The notes under the pieces were generated by a model that saw nothing but the letters and a program-made list of their open reading frames with translations, was not told where the DNA came from and searched no databases. This document shows, in pieces, positions 11,063 to 22,694 of a stretch of 64,000 nucleotides of DNA (the stretch's first letter is position 1; each line of letters opens with the position of its first letter). Origin of the DNA: Pleurostoma richardsiae (Eukaryota; Ascomycota; Sordariomycetes; Calosphaeriales; Pleurostomataceae); the NCBI GenBank assembly GCA_030052745.1, contig JANBVO010000009.1, positions 682,001-746,000 of the forward strand, written 5' to 3'. Both the position numbers and the translations under genes were made by a program.

Positions 11063-12508
11063 CTAGCACACCTCAAGCTCACTTCGTGCTCTAGTACGCC
11101 TCCGCTTGGCCCTCGGAGACAGCGGCGTCGCGCTCGGAACGCCGAGCGCACTCGAAACATTTGACCCTGTGCCGGTCTCGTGGCTCTCGTCTGGCTGGCT
11201 CTCGAAGCTCTGATTGACAACCTCCGTCAGCGCCTCCCGGTCGCCTCTCCTGCGTTTCCGCGAGCCCAGCCGCGCCTCGCGGTCCTCTTGGGTCTCCCAT
11301 GTCTCAATGCTCTCTGCATCGTTCAGGCCGTCCCCTGCAATCTCATGACCCAGTGCCTTTCCCAGGCGCTCCTTAAGACCTAGGATCGGCCATATGGGAA
11401 CCCTGGCGTACTCGATCTTCATACCACAATCGTGTCCATCTTCAAGCTTGGGCAGCTTGGCCGGAGAAGACCACCGCTGCAGGAAGGCTGCGGTCACCAC
11501 GGCGGTGTAGATGATGAACTCGGAGGTCTCATCGGTGTGGGTGATTATTTGCACCTTGACGTCCCGGAAATCTGAGTATGCCGGATCTTGGCTTCCAGCA
11601 GGCGACTTCAATGGCTGAGATGACATTCTGGACGGTGGAGGAGTGCCCGGTTCGTAGAAATGGGCTTGTGCCATGGCAAGCAGAACCCCGACGAAGTGGG
11701 CATCGTGGTCCACGTTCGCCGGAATCAGCAACTTACTACGCAGCCGTTGCAGGCTAGAGACGGGCCCATTGCTTATATCTCCGCTCTGCGGTCCTGGGAC
11801 CACACGGAAGAGGTTTGCTCGGATAGCCGCCAGGTGAGTCCGATTGATATACGCCAATATAGGTCCAGTCTGGGATACTTGGCTGTTGTCAATCGACCTG
11901 CCAAAATTGCTGCTGCTGCCAGGTCTCTTGCCGAAGGAGCTTGCGGGCCGGGTGATAGCGCTGTCGAATGAAGAACTGGCGGACTCGTGGTGTTTCCATA
12001 CGACTGGTACGCGGATAGCTTTGCGGAAGACGCGGTTTCCGAAGTGGATGTCCAGCTCTGCGGAGCTTTTCGCCTTGGACAACCCGAGTGGGAACAGCGT
12101 GGACAGTATGCTCTTGATTGCCATTGGCTTGAAATACTGCGGCGTCGCACTGCCGCTTAATAGATGGGTCAATTCGCTCGACAGCGCCCTCGCGGTCAGG
12201 CTCGGCTGTGGCTGTGGATTGGACGAATCTATCGGAGGGACAGGTGCGAGGACGGGAGGGAGCTGGACGAACTGGGCATCCAGCAACTGGGCGTGGAGGT
12301 CAGTCCAGCAGATGGGGAGGACATAGAGACTGGTGCCGCAGTACTCGCGAAGCAAGCCGTGGAGGGATCCCTGCTCTGGGCGGGTTCGCCGCCGGCGCGT
12401 GCTCCTTCTGGACGACTCCGTCGGAACGGGCTGGGAGGCTGAGGAGGAGCTTGATGGTTGGTGTGTTTCGCGCGTCATCGCGCTGTCTTCGTCGGTGGGC
12501 GACGCCAT
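11063..12508 (-). CDS. Uncharacterised basic, probably nuclear protein, 481 aa
   Basis: One exon; I do not recognise the family. The first ~45 residues are Ser/Thr/Arg-rich and disordered (ending SRRSTRRRRTRPEQG). A folded section runs from about 48 to 390 and includes hydrophobic strands such as SLYVLPICWTDLHAQLLDA, HFVGVLLAMAQAHFYEPG and EFIIYTAVVTAAFLQRW, interrupted by Ser/Pro-rich loops. The C-terminus has two clusters that look like nuclear localisation signals (GSRKRRRGDRE and RAKRRRTRARSE). Base composition and the long single frame argue for a real gene. A nuclear role is inferred from the basic clusters only. Confidence 0.75.
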   Translation of the reverse strand: MASPTDEDSAMTRETHQPSSSSSASQPVPTESSRRSTRRRRTRPEQGSLHGLLREYCGTSLYVLPICWTDLHAQLLDAQFVQLPPVLAPVPPIDSSNPQPQPSLTARALSSELTHLLSGSATPQYFKPMAIKSILSTLFPLGLSKAKSSAELDIHFGNRVFRKAIRVPVVWKHHESASSSFDSAITRPASSFGKRPGSSSNFGRSIDNSQVSQTGPILAYINRTHLAAIRANLFRVVPGPQSGDISNGPVSSLQRLRSKLLIPANVDHDAHFVGVLLAMAQAHFYEPGTPPPSRMSSQPLKSPAGSQDPAYSDFRDVKVQIITHTDETSEFIIYTAVVTAAFLQRWSSPAKLPKLEDGHDCGMKIEYARVPIWPILGLKERLGKALGHEIAGDGLNDAESIETWETQEDREARLGSRKRRRGDREALTEVVNQSFESQPDESHETGTGSNVSSALGVPSATPLSPRAKRRRTRARSELEVC

Positions 12509-13727
12509 TCTGACAGCTCTGTGCCGCAGCTTGACCCAGTGGTGTTTATGGTAGATGATGGACCTGAAAGAGTAGACGTGTTAGGAACGGCTGGTGCATC
12601 ATGAATGAGCGTAGAGGCGAGAGCTGCAGGAATCGCAACAAATGCAAAATGCAGGTCGGCATACAGCGTAAATTACTTGATCGAGACCATCTGGATGCGC
12701 CGCCTCAAGGGATGTGCAGTGTAATTAATGCGCTTCGCTCCCTTGTTCCTGGCTTGGCGACGTCAGTGGCACGACGCGTCCCCCGGAAATGCCCCGCGAA
12801 AAAGCAAAGATAAGGCTGGGATGGCTGCAAGCACGCGATTGACACTTACCGGAAATGCAGATCCTTGGATTGGCCCTCGCCGATTGTAGACACTCTAGAA
12901 ACAGACGCGCGCGCTTTTCTTTCTTGTCGCAGCCTCTCCAAAAACTCTATAAGTGATTTTCTTGCGTGTAATGAGTAGTGAAGCCGAAAAGAGGGTCGGT
13001 AGACAGGCTCTGGCACCGGCCTATTTGGAATGATGGTGCGGGAGAGGAAAGGGAGGATGAAACGCAGGTCGCGACACGTCTGGCGGCGCGGGCGCAAGGG
13101 CTGCCTTTATCAGTTTCGCTGCCCCGGAAGGTACCTCACACACCGCAGGTACACTGACTGGGAGATGTGACCCGCCACGCAGGCAGCGGAACGTAGCAGC
13201 GGTTGAGGTACGGAGTAGGTACTTTATGTAGGCACATTTGCCGACCGCAGGCACAAAGAATTCGGTAAAAACCGTGCAAGGGCGCAAGTTTGCGCGACTT
13301 GCCACTCCCGTCCCGCCAAATCAGGGCGCTGCGTCTGCATCCGGCCTCCACGAGATGGTTGCGAAGTCACATGACTCCAGGCACCCGTTCCGGTAAGTGT
13401 GGCGCATATGCTCTTTAGCCGGGGTTAGCCGGTGGCTTGAGGTGATACGTGCCCTCTCAAGGTTTGCTGCCTGAGTCAGCGGTGAGGCTACGACGAGTCA
13501 TCTCTACTTTCACGTGACTCACTATGAGTTATGATATCTGCCCCACCATTTTGTTGCTGCCTTACAATTCCGGCTGTAATGGGCCCCACACTGCTCACGC
13601 TTGCGACGTCAGCCACCAAGAGACAAGAGCGCCTCACCCCGCCGGTGCTGGAGATCCAGCAACAACAGCTGTCGACTTCACCTTGAGTAGCTGGCTGTCA
13701 CCCCTTTCACGGTGACGTGAACTCACA
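12509..13727. other. Divergent intergenic region
   Basis: Lies between the starts of the unknown nuclear protein (leftward) and ARPC3 (rightward). It contains a GACGTCA sequence near 13604-13610 (CRE-like half palindrome). No coding region was accepted. Confidence 0.4.
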
Positions 13728-14531
13728 ATGCCGGTACGCATCACCACTGATTTGCCCACATAGCCTAGTTTGACCTCTAATACTCACGGCCGCCGCGCTC
13801 ACTGCTTCTGAGTGACATCCCAAGCTGACCACGCGAACTTATCACAGGCCTACAACTCCGTCTTCAACTCCGACCCCAATGTCCCCCGGCTGGTCGGGAA
13901 CTTCCCTCTCCTGCCCCTGCGGACGAAGACGCGCGGACCCGCTTATACCCTTCCCTTCCCGTCCCCGCCCCTACCGGCCGGCGAGACCCCCGACCCGGAC
14001 TCGGACAGCTACGACATCCTCGATGAGGTGCTCACCCTGTTCCGTGCCAACACCTTCTTCCGCAACTTCGAGATCCAGGGCCCCGCCGACCGCCTGCTCA
14101 TCTACGGCATCCTCTTCGTCAGCGAGTGCCTGGGCAAGATACGGCCTCACCAGGGCGTGCGCGATGCGACCAAGGATGTCATGAACATCGCGCTGGACCT
14201 CAACTTTGCGATTCCCGGCGACCCGGGGTTCCCACTGAACCAGGTCAGTCTCTCCCCATGCCTGCCTCGCTCTCGCTGTTGGACCGGCTGTTGAGCATGA
14301 GTTGGAACCGTGGCGGAACAAGGCGCATAAGCTGATTGCGTGACTTCGCAGATGTACGAACCTCCCAGAGATAGACAGGACGCAGAGCTTTTGCGGCAAT
14401 ATCTCTCCCAAGTGCGGCAGGAGCTGGCCACGAGGCTGCTGGCGAGGGTGTACCCAGAGGGCGGCGATGGCAAGCCGAGCAAGTGGTGGCTGAGTTTCAC
14501 GAAGAGGAAGTTTATGGGCAAGTCGCTGTGA
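13728..14531 (+). CDS. ARPC3: Arp2/3 complex subunit 3 (p21), 193 aa
   Basis: Small subunit of the Arp2/3 complex, which nucleates branched actin filaments for endocytosis and polar growth. Exons: 13728-13733 (only ATG CCG), 13848-14243 and 14352-14531; introns 114 and 108 bp. The joined start MPAYNSVFNSD fits the family start M-P-A-Y-H-S. Next come NFPLLPLRTKTRGPA, YDILDEVLTLFRANTFFRNFEI and DRLLIYGILFVSECL, all hallmark p21-Arc segments. The last exon ends KPSKWWLSFTKRKFMGKSL, the conserved C-terminus. The two-codon first exon is required to supply a start; without it the protein would lack an initiator. Confidence 0.93.
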
Positions 14532-14909
14532 TAAAAGGAATGGCAGGAGGACGAAGAGAGGCAGGGAGAGCTAGACGGCGAGATCACGTCGGTTACCGGA
14601 GACCTAAAACGGCTTGAGGGTAAAGGGACTGGGATTGATGCGAGGTTGCCGATGGAGAGAAGGTGTAGCTTCCGCGTAGAAGGAGAAGCACGCATGGCAG
14701 ATGCAGGATGCGGGCGAAATGGACGCTGGGCACGATAGAGGTCCCTCGAGGGAAAAATCAAATGAACCATTTATGCATTTCCGCTGCTCCAGCTAATGCA
14801 CCCCGTGAGGCTGTTGGGTATCTATCAGGTCTATGCCTCCTGTACCTTATAATGCAACACTTTTACCAATGACTCTCAACCACCGGGTCCACCGTCCTGA
14901 ATGATATAA
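14532..14909. other. 3' intergenic between convergent ARPC3 and TRM6
   Basis: Only 3' flanking sequence of two convergent genes; no element recognised. Confidence 0.4.
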
Positions 14910-16891
14910 TCACAGAATTTCGCCGATTTTCCGCTTCCTGAACTTCCCTCTCGCCTCGATTTTCCCCTCAGCAGGCACCGCCTTCCACCCGGTGAGCACG
15001 TACCCCTCCGCGGCGCCTCTGGCCGTCATGATGGGGTGTGTCCGCCCCGGGAGCACCTGCCACTGCCTCGCCCTGCTTGTCTGGATCTGCACGCCCAGCA
15101 GCAGCGTCGGGTTGACCGGGAAGTCCTCGTCGCCCGCCCAGTGCTCCAGCTCCCGCACCGACTTGCCCTGTGCCTCGGCCGGCCTGCCCTCGCCGTTCCA
15201 CGCGATCCGCCGCGCGATGCTGAAGCAGTCCGCCAGCTGCGACAGCGGCTCGATGCTCTGGCTGTACACGGCGACGGGGGCGCCGCCGGCCAGCAGCGGC
15301 AGCAGGGGCCGCAGGACGCTGGCGGGGTCCATGGTGCTGGCGGTGACGAGGCCCGAGAAGCCGCCGGCGCGGGCGCTGTCGACGACGAAGCGCGTGCGCG
15401 CCCAGCGCCGCCGCTTGCGGTGGTAGTTGCCGCGGCGGTTGGCCTTCCAAGAGGCAAGGACGTCGTCTGACACGGAGGGCGGCTCGGCCGTGTAGACGGG
15501 GTCGGACGCCGGCTCGACGAGCTGCAGCCAGGTGAGGGGGAGGAGGTGGTTGACAAGAGGGTGGGGAGGGTGGTTGGGGTTGGTGACGTCGTACCCGTAG
15601 TACGTGAGGTGGGCGAGGTTGGGCTGAGTTGCCGGGTGGACGAGGGTAATGGTGTTGTTGAGGCTGTACGGAATCTGGAAGTCCGAGCCGCGTGGATGGC
15701 GGTGTCGCGGCTTTCTGGGGTTGGCATCGGAAGGGGCCGCAGTGGAGGGCTCTTGTGCCGACTCTTGGAGTGCGGATGCTGTGGCATCGGCCGCCTCAGA
15801 TACTGTAGGAACCTCGGTTCTTGCAGCGGCGGTGCTTATCCCCTCTGCTCCACCCGTAGATTGTTTGCTTTCAGTCGCCGCAGATGCCACGCCGTTCAAC
15901 TTAGTGCCAAGCTCGTCCTCCTGCTCCTCTGGCGCGTAGAGAATACCCATTCTCTCCGCCATAGCGGCAACCAGAAGCCCACCCGTGTCATCGACGACCA
16001 GGTACCTCGTCCCCTCAGGCTCTTTGGGGCGCTTAACATCCTCGATCTCCGCCTGCTCGTTCCTCCCCTCCGCCAACTGCCCGTCGCCGCGGAATTTGTC
16101 CAGACCGCCGCAGTGCACATTGCCCCAGCAGCCCAGCAGCCCCAGCATCTCGTCCCTCATCTCCAGGATCCTCTGCCCCTCCTTCTCATGCAGGAACCAG
16201 CCGGCGAACGTGACCACATCGAGCGGCAGTACCGAGAACCGCCGGATGTACTTTTTCGTCTTGAGGATCTTGTACTTCGCCAGACTGTAGCTCGTCTTCT
16301 GGTCGAGCCCCGTGTGCGACAGCATCAGCTTAGCGATGATCTCCTTGCCCGCGTCGGTGCCGTCGCGCTTCAGCGCCTCGATCTCATCGTACGTCAGCGT
16401 CTGACGCGCGTTGTCGTCGATGATCTCGCGGTTGGAACGCGCGACAACCGAGCCAGTGATCTCGTCGACCAGGCTGTACTCGACGCCGTCGGTGGGGGTG
16501 ATGATCTTGTCGGACTCGTCGGCCGCAGCGAGGCTGTCCTGGCGGGATGTGGGCGAGGAAGTGATGCCTGCCTCCTCAGCAAAGATGTCGGCGTAGAGCT
16601 CATCGGTAGGAACGATGCGCAAGCGGGAGAAGTTTTCGTCGGGGCGCTTATCGAGAAGTTCGTAAGTAACGTGGTAGGGCCGCTGAAGGATCAAGTTACT
16701 GGAGAATGAGCCATATTTCCCCAGTGATATCGTCCTGAGGCGGAGACAACCGTTAGCATCTGGTTCACCTCAAGAAGTTTACGCAGCAAGGGGGCCGCTA
16801 CTCACGTATTGGGCGTGACCTGGAGGACTCGTGTGTTGCCGGATGGCAGCTTCAAAGCCACCCAGACATGTGGCTGGATTAGGGAGTGCAT
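14910..16891 (-). CDS. TRM6: tRNA (adenine58-N1)-methyltransferase non-catalytic subunit TRM6/GCD10, 636 aa
   Basis: Exons 16891-16806 and 16734-14910, 71 bp intron. The joined N-terminus reads IQPHVWVALKLPSGNTRVLQ then TISLGKYGSFSSNLILQRPY, the Gcd10/Trm6 signature. Further matches are LTYDEIEALKRDG, ELLAKLM-like EIIAKLMLSHTGLDQKT, and YSLAKYKILKTKKYIRRFSV. The C-terminal half has a degenerate Rossmann-type methyltransferase fold, as in the non-catalytic partner of Trm61. The complex makes m1A58 in the T-loop of tRNA, including initiator tRNA-Met, in the nucleus. A low-complexity acidic/Ala-rich insertion lies around residues 300-365. The start MHSLIQPHVW is preferred because homologues begin just before Q-P; an in-frame upstream ATG at 16993 would add 34 unconserved residues. 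Confidence 0.93.
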
Positions 16892-16989
16892 AGCCAGCTC
16901 GCTCCCGTTTGTCCACAGCTGGTAACAGTGTTGTTGACTGAACCTTCGTTGAGGTTGGAAAGTTTTTGAGGCGATCAAAAATAGTGGAG

Positions 16990-17210
16990 TCACGTCATAC
17001 TAACTACAGAATTGACAAATCTAGTTGCATATTTTCTTATATATCAAGTTATTAACAGCGTTAAAAGTTACCTAAAATAATATATATGCAATATGTGTTA
17101 TTGATATTAAATGATTTGACCTTACGCTAATGAGGATTAAATTCCTTACAGTAAAGGATTAACCTCGGGGGAAAATATGCATTAATTTGAAGAAATAGCT
17201 GTCGCTTACC
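16990..17210. other. AT-rich tract
   Basis: About 200 bases rich in TA/AT steps (for example 17030-17130) in otherwise GC-rich DNA. It could be a mutated repeat relic or a simple promoter-distal tract; no element ends are visible. The flanks 16892-16989 and 17211-17497 hold nothing recognised. Confidence 0.45.
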
Positions 17211-17497
17211 GTACTCTCCTAGGGTTACGTTTTCGACAAGGAGCGTACTATAACGGCAACTCCGCCCCTTTTTTACGTGACTGGTCCGGAGCGCACGTCT
17301 GCGAGGACGTTGCTACACATCGACACGGTAATGTTTTGCATGATTCGCGAGCCTGGAGATATGTGTTATATGGGGGAGGCGAAATCTATATACCTCTCAG
17401 GCCAGCCACCGTTGCCGACTTTCGACAGCTCACCTCTTCAGTTCACTTCTAGATTCATCATTTGACGAAGTATACCCCTGCATCATCCGTGACACTC

Positions 17498-18501
17498 ATG
17501 AGTACATTTGCTGGCTGGCCGCCGGTGGCCGTGGGCACGGCTGCACAGATTGAAGCCAAACTTGGTCGCAAGCCGATGAGAACACCGCCATGGATGAGAC
17601 GCACCATGTATATTCCGCTGCACGATAACGGCGTCACCAATCTTCCCATCTACGATATCGATGAGGAGTATCGCCGGAGTATAAGTTGCTTGCCATTAGG
17701 TTCCAGCCTCTTCAGAGTAAGTTTATCGTTAATGAAAAAGCCGTCTGGAGATGGGACGGATGGGGACGTACGATATTTGGTCGACTTCTTCCCCGGCAAA
17801 ATGCCCACTGCTGTGATTAGAAGGCGCGCTTTGGATCAATCATGTATGGAAATGAACATGTGAGCTAATCACAACCGAGTCCTCCTCCTGGTCAAGATAC
17901 AAGGGCTTATCACAAGACATGTAGTACTCTGTTGTCGAACCCAGAAGACGGCTTCACTATTGAAGCACCATGCGGAAACGTGCCAGTGACAGTCTCGTTT
18001 CCCATTGCTCCCTCAGTTCAGGGTGTCATATCCAGCCGCAACCCATACTTCACATTTATGGTACCATCACGCACTGGCTCCATCCCAGTGCAGTGGCAGA
18101 TCCATCCGGAGGAGGATGGGCTGTATCGCTACACACTCGTCAGCCTCCGGCCGAGAGCGCCAGCAGCTTCTTCTCCGCCGGGTGGCAACAGCGTTTGTGG
18201 CAGAGCAGAAGCCGTTGCCATCTACAACCACATCGGCATAGGCGCCTCGCTGTGTCAAGAGGCTAGCCACGGCGTTCTACTGCTTCCAGAGAATGATAAT
18301 CCAGAACTCGAAACCTTAATCATGGCAAGTCTGCTTGGTATGCTTTGGCAAACTCGAGCGATGCACGGGTTGAAAAGCAAGATCCCATTGGCGGTGCCCG
18401 GCAATAATAGTTGCATGTCCAAAACAGAGACGGGTAAAGTCTTGAGGTCGTGTGGCAAGGGTTTCTGCAGGTTGTGTGGTCTGCAACGTCTTGTTTCGTA
18501 A
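17498..18501 (+). CDS. Uncharacterised protein, possibly Tubby/LURP-one-like fold, 312 aa
   Basis: Two exons (17498-17859 and about 17925-18501) joined by a ~65 bp intron GTGAGC..TGTAG, which restores the frame: M-E-M-N-I-T-L-L-S-N-P-E-D. I do not recognise a named family. The order of elements (V-R-Y-L-V-D-F-F-P-G-K, then TAVIRRR, a strand-rich middle with PYFTFMVPSRTG, then AEAVAIYNHIGIGASL, ending in a hydrophobic helix ELETLIMASLLGMLW) resembles the LURP-one/Tubby-C-terminal barrel with its closing helix, but this is a weak structural impression. A GTAAGT inside exon 1 (about 17719) could serve as an alternative donor. The last ~35 residues are Lys/Arg/Cys-rich and may be non-homologous tail. 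The exon 2 start may be off by one base. Confidence 0.5.
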
Positions 18502-19804
18502 ATTCTTGAATCGATCATATACCCCGTTACGAATTGGACTACTGAGGGTGGATCTGGTAGACTAGAAAATACATTGTTAGTTTCTTCAGAAGGACATACC
18601 AGCACGGGCTATAATGGATTTTGTAACGATTGAGGTCTCTGATCTTTTCGGATACCACTGTTACGTAGCGGACCAGGCCGTTATATCGCGGGTTGATGGA
18701 AAGGAACATCTCCGCTAGCACAGCGGCCGGCAGGCTCTGCTCCTTGGATGGCGGATCGATCAGAATGTGCGATGCAGAAGCAGGCGCTCACGTCCGCTGC
18801 TGTGCTCGCCGCCATCGGTGGGCCTGCGGAATGAACTAGGCTGCGGCCGTGACGGACCTGGCGGCCAGCTGGAGCTGGGGGCGTGGCTGTTGCGCTGCGA
18901 GATGGAGAAGGCCGTAGAAGGAGACCTCGGCCTCAGACCACACTGTTATCCTACCGACAAGCTCGCCTGCCCGCTAAGTGTCGGTGAACTTCGCCTTCTT
19001 CTTTGCACTTGTATTTAGCTGACGTTCATCATGACGATGATCACCTTGTTCCTTGTCGCCGTAAGCTGCCTGCGGTGCAGAGGAATCCCTGCGGAAGAAA
19101 CCCGGGTGCTTCCAGTGAGACAAAACGTGGCGTGAATGATGGGGACTCTAGTACAGGGGCAAAGAGACCCCAAGTCAGCTGCCTGACTCCTGAGGTCGGA
19201 ATTACCGCAAGTAGTGGCAGATGTTGCAGTGTTCCTAAGATAGGTAGTCCGCCCAAAGGAATGTGGACTTCATATCCCTTTCGCGGAACTTCCGACAGAT
19301 GCGTCTGCATCAATCAAGGTTGTGACAGGCATGCTTTGTCAGATTACGAGTGGAATCTGGAGGGAACAGAGTGCTGAGCGACAGTAGGGTGACTGCCCCA
19401 GGGGCCGCGGTCTCGACCCTTTCCAGCCTTTCGAGCCATGTGCCTGAAAGAGACATCAAGAAAGACTAGCACAAGACGGGCCATTCCGCTTCAGAGAATG
19501 TGTGGCATACGACGTACTTCCGTTAGTGGCTCTATCTCGAAACACTCAGTCTTGACAGCATGTGGCCTAGGTTCAGATTCAGTGTCTCGCCCCATCCCTG
19601 AAGTCATCCCCGTCGCCGTCGGTTTTGCGCCATCATGCCACCCGTTCATGACGGAGCCATCGTGGCTAGCGGAGAGAAAGCTATAATTTCTTACCGCTGC
19701 TGTTCTATGGCCCTAAGGCAGCGTTCTATGAAGCTCACTTGGTCTCTCTGGAGACTTGCCCTTTATGGTTACTGCCCTCTTTTTAGATCCTTTGGTCGGA
19801 CACT
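18502..19804. other. Intergenic, no gene supported
   Basis: Several short frames overlap on both strands with no conserved features and no consistent splice pattern. Confidence 0.4.
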
Positions 19805-21038
19805 ATGAGTAAAACCCGCGATTGCGAGAGATGCGCCATAACAGCCCACCATGAACGGTAAGAAAGGAACCTATCTCTCTCTGCACTGTTCGACCTAGAA
19901 ATAGTGCTGACGACATTATAGATGCTCTTGTACTCCATCATTTATGCTCCTCCCAGTGGAACTACAGCTTCACATCATCTCTTATCTGCCTCTCGACGAT
20001 GTCTTGAATCTTGGGCATGTGTCGAGGGAATTGCGGACCACTATCAGCTTGAACAACTGTTCTATTGCTCGCTGCCAGCTTTGTTACCACATCCCTACCT
20101 ACGCATCTCATATTTATCCGTTTATTGAAGAGACGAAGATTGACCTGCACTATGTCGCCGGCCTATGTCGTCGTCTACATGCTGCTGTGGAGTTGTCTTC
20201 CACTGTGTGCGAATGGGTGGCAGAGGACATCTTCCTCTGCACATCAGACGGCAAGCGTCAGGAGTTTGCCCCCCTAAAGGCACGCATGCAACGGCGGCTT
20301 ACTCCCGTTCTGTTTGCACTGGCGTATTTCTTTGAGATATACCACAGAATGTGCCCCTCAATCCTCGAGCACGATTGCGGTGTGCCGCTGGATGATGTCG
20401 TCGCCTTAAAAATGCACGGCCCCCGGGTACTGAGTATTTTTGACGATCGAATACTCCTTCGTGTTTACCAAGCTTTCCCTTTAATCATCTCATCATTTGA
20501 CCGACGACTACATCGATGGTGCCGTGAGAACGTGCCAACGATTCAAGCACGAGTTGTCGTGCCGGACTCGGACAAGGAAGGCCAGACTTGGGATACAAAT
20601 GATGTGGCAAGCTGGCGTTGCCTGAAATATGGTGTATACGCCTACTATCCGTGCATCTCGAGAGGTCCAGGAGGGCTCCAGGGGCCATGCCAGAGAATGA
20701 TGGGTTCAAATTGCAACACGCCGTCACAGGAAGAAGGCGGCCGGGCTCAAGCGATGTCGCGATGGGCCAGGGCGACAGATTCGAAAATGACAACGGGAGA
20801 TGATTCCGCTCGAAAGACTTACAAGGGCCTCAGCGCGATTATGAGAATGCTTGGTTGTTATCACGTTGGTCGTATGCCATTTGATTTAATGTCTTTCCAA
20901 CGCGCATGGTTAGAGGTCGTGGAGGAAGTGATTCTTGATCGGAAAGCTGTTGAGAAAATCCAGGATGTGAGGCGTGACGACCAGGTCATTTTGGACTTGA
21001 TCACAGATGACGGCATAGAAGAGGAGGACCTTTGGTAA
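19805..21038 (+). CDS. F-box protein with short Cys/His-rich N-terminus, 389 aa
   Basis: Exon 1 19805-19857 and exon 2 19922-21038; the 64 bp intron has a GCTGAC branch site and an ATAG acceptor. Exon 1 encodes MSKTRDCERCAITAHHER and continues C-S-C-T-P, so the N-terminus has C-x2-C, paired His and C-x-C, a possible small zinc knuckle. Directly after it is an F-box (about residues 26-66): LLPVELQLHIISYLPLDDVL, then HVSRELRTTI. F-box proteins recruit targets to SCF ubiquitin ligases through Skp1. The rest (about 70-389) shows no repeats or known substrate-binding domain but is continuous. Without exon 1 the protein would start at the F-box itself (ATG 19944), so both forms are conceivable. Confidence 0.78.
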
Positions 21039-22694
21039 TTTCAGTTTATCTTGTGATCTTCTCTGTGAGGATGGACAATTCATATTAATGATGTATGTAA
21101 GATCGTACCAAGTTGACCACCGTCAGAGAATGGAGACAGAAGCTGAACCAATTTGGTGGACTCAGGTGATGAGTTGAGACGACGCTTGAAGAGGGAACAC
21201 ATCAGGGACACAGTCTGCCCCCACCTGTTGGTATCTGCTCTATCGCATGTAGAGCGTAGCCAGACATAGTCTCCTCTAACAACCAGCTCCAGGACATTTG
21301 AGCCTTTCGCTAGCTATCACCAGCAAGCTGCGCGTTTGGGGCAACGTACCGCAGGATGGGCTCAAATGCATGAGTCCGGAATGGCTAACTCAAGCCAAGC
21401 GCCCGTAAGCTCTAGAACCCCTCCGGTGTTGTATCCGGGTCAACCCCATCGGAACATGCCCGCTGGTTCTCGTACATTGTGGATTTCATATGCCTCCTCG
21501 CTGGCCGAAATGCAGGAAGATCTGGGTTCGGAGATGCCATATATGACAGGCGGGTGGGCACTCGCATTTGCATATACGTGTGTCTCCCAAAGATGGCTGT
21601 GCTAGCGTTAAAACTACGGGGTAGTTATACCCCTGGCTAGTTGGGCATCGAAGCGCTAACCTGACCGTACATGGCCATTCCGCTTCATAATCCGTCACTC
21701 AGACGACTTATTAGCGATATTCCATTTTGGAAATATGCATGCCGAAGCCGACAGAGCCGTCCGCGCAAGTGCGGTATTCCTGGATGAGACATGGTACTTG
21801 ATTGAGCCTCTGCAGCCATGCAGAGCCGCCCGACTGCGAGGGTCTCCCGCAGCTGCCGCCACCATGATACCAAGAGCAGGAAGGCAAAGATGCCAGCGCG
21901 AAGGCGACGAGATATGTCCTATCAACGAAGCCACCTCTGCCCCTCAATGTCGCTTCGTAGAGGAATGGAGTATTCATGGTACAGGAGTCCTGCCGAAGGC
22001 ACTACTGGATGCAACACAGGTTCTGGGTCACGTCCAGATGCAAATGCTTCGATCTCGCGTGCCGTCAGTGGCGTTTCTATCCTGAACAAGAAGTAGGGCA
22101 GGCTTTGGGATTTCTTTCCGCCGCCATACCCACACTCGCAGCAGACGTCGTCACACAAGACGGACCGAATCGGCGGTGGTCAAGGGTGCAAATGATACAT
22201 ACGCCTGGAATAGGCTGCATACCGTGGCTACCTGTGCCACGGGGGAAAGGAAAGGGGGAGCTGCACGGAGCCGGCCCTGCCCTACGCCTTCCCCGCTGCT
22301 TCCCCAGGTCAACCTGCCTTGATCGTACAAGGTATACGCACCGTTGCCCAGCAGACTCGGGAGCGGCGAAGCGGAGTCCTCTCCCTAGGCAGGTCCGCTA
22401 CTCCCGCATTTATCAATGATACAAGCAGTTCTCCCAGTAGGTACCTGCTGGCGAGGTCCTGGACGAGTGGATCTGAACATATAAAAGCGCCTTTAGCATA
22501 ACTAATACTATGCTGATATTACTATTCCGAGCCCATCCCTTCATTTTCGTCCTTTTTGCCTTCTCCTTCTTGCCCTGTAGCCGCCCCGTAAGCATTCACT
22601 TGCCCTTCTTGCTTGCTGCTCAACCTGCTCTTCTGCACGCAGCCCAAGGTCACAAACACCCAGTCTCGCGCACAAGCGACAGTTTCTGGAGAAG
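21039..22694. promoter_or_regulatory. Intergenic with TATA box of the DUF1479 gene
   Basis: TATAAAA at 22480-22486 with a C/T-rich leader (about 22520-22620) before the start at 22695. Frames between 21336 and 22420 overlap on both strands and were not accepted. Confidence 0.4.

Noticed and set aside
16892-16993. Longer TRM6 start at 16993
   Set aside because: The added 34 residues are unlike TRM6 N-termini, which start just before the I-Q-P motif.
21735-22419. Overlapping frames of 80-150 codons on both strands
   Set aside because: Overlap in several frames with no family resemblance or consistent splicing; treated as non-coding.
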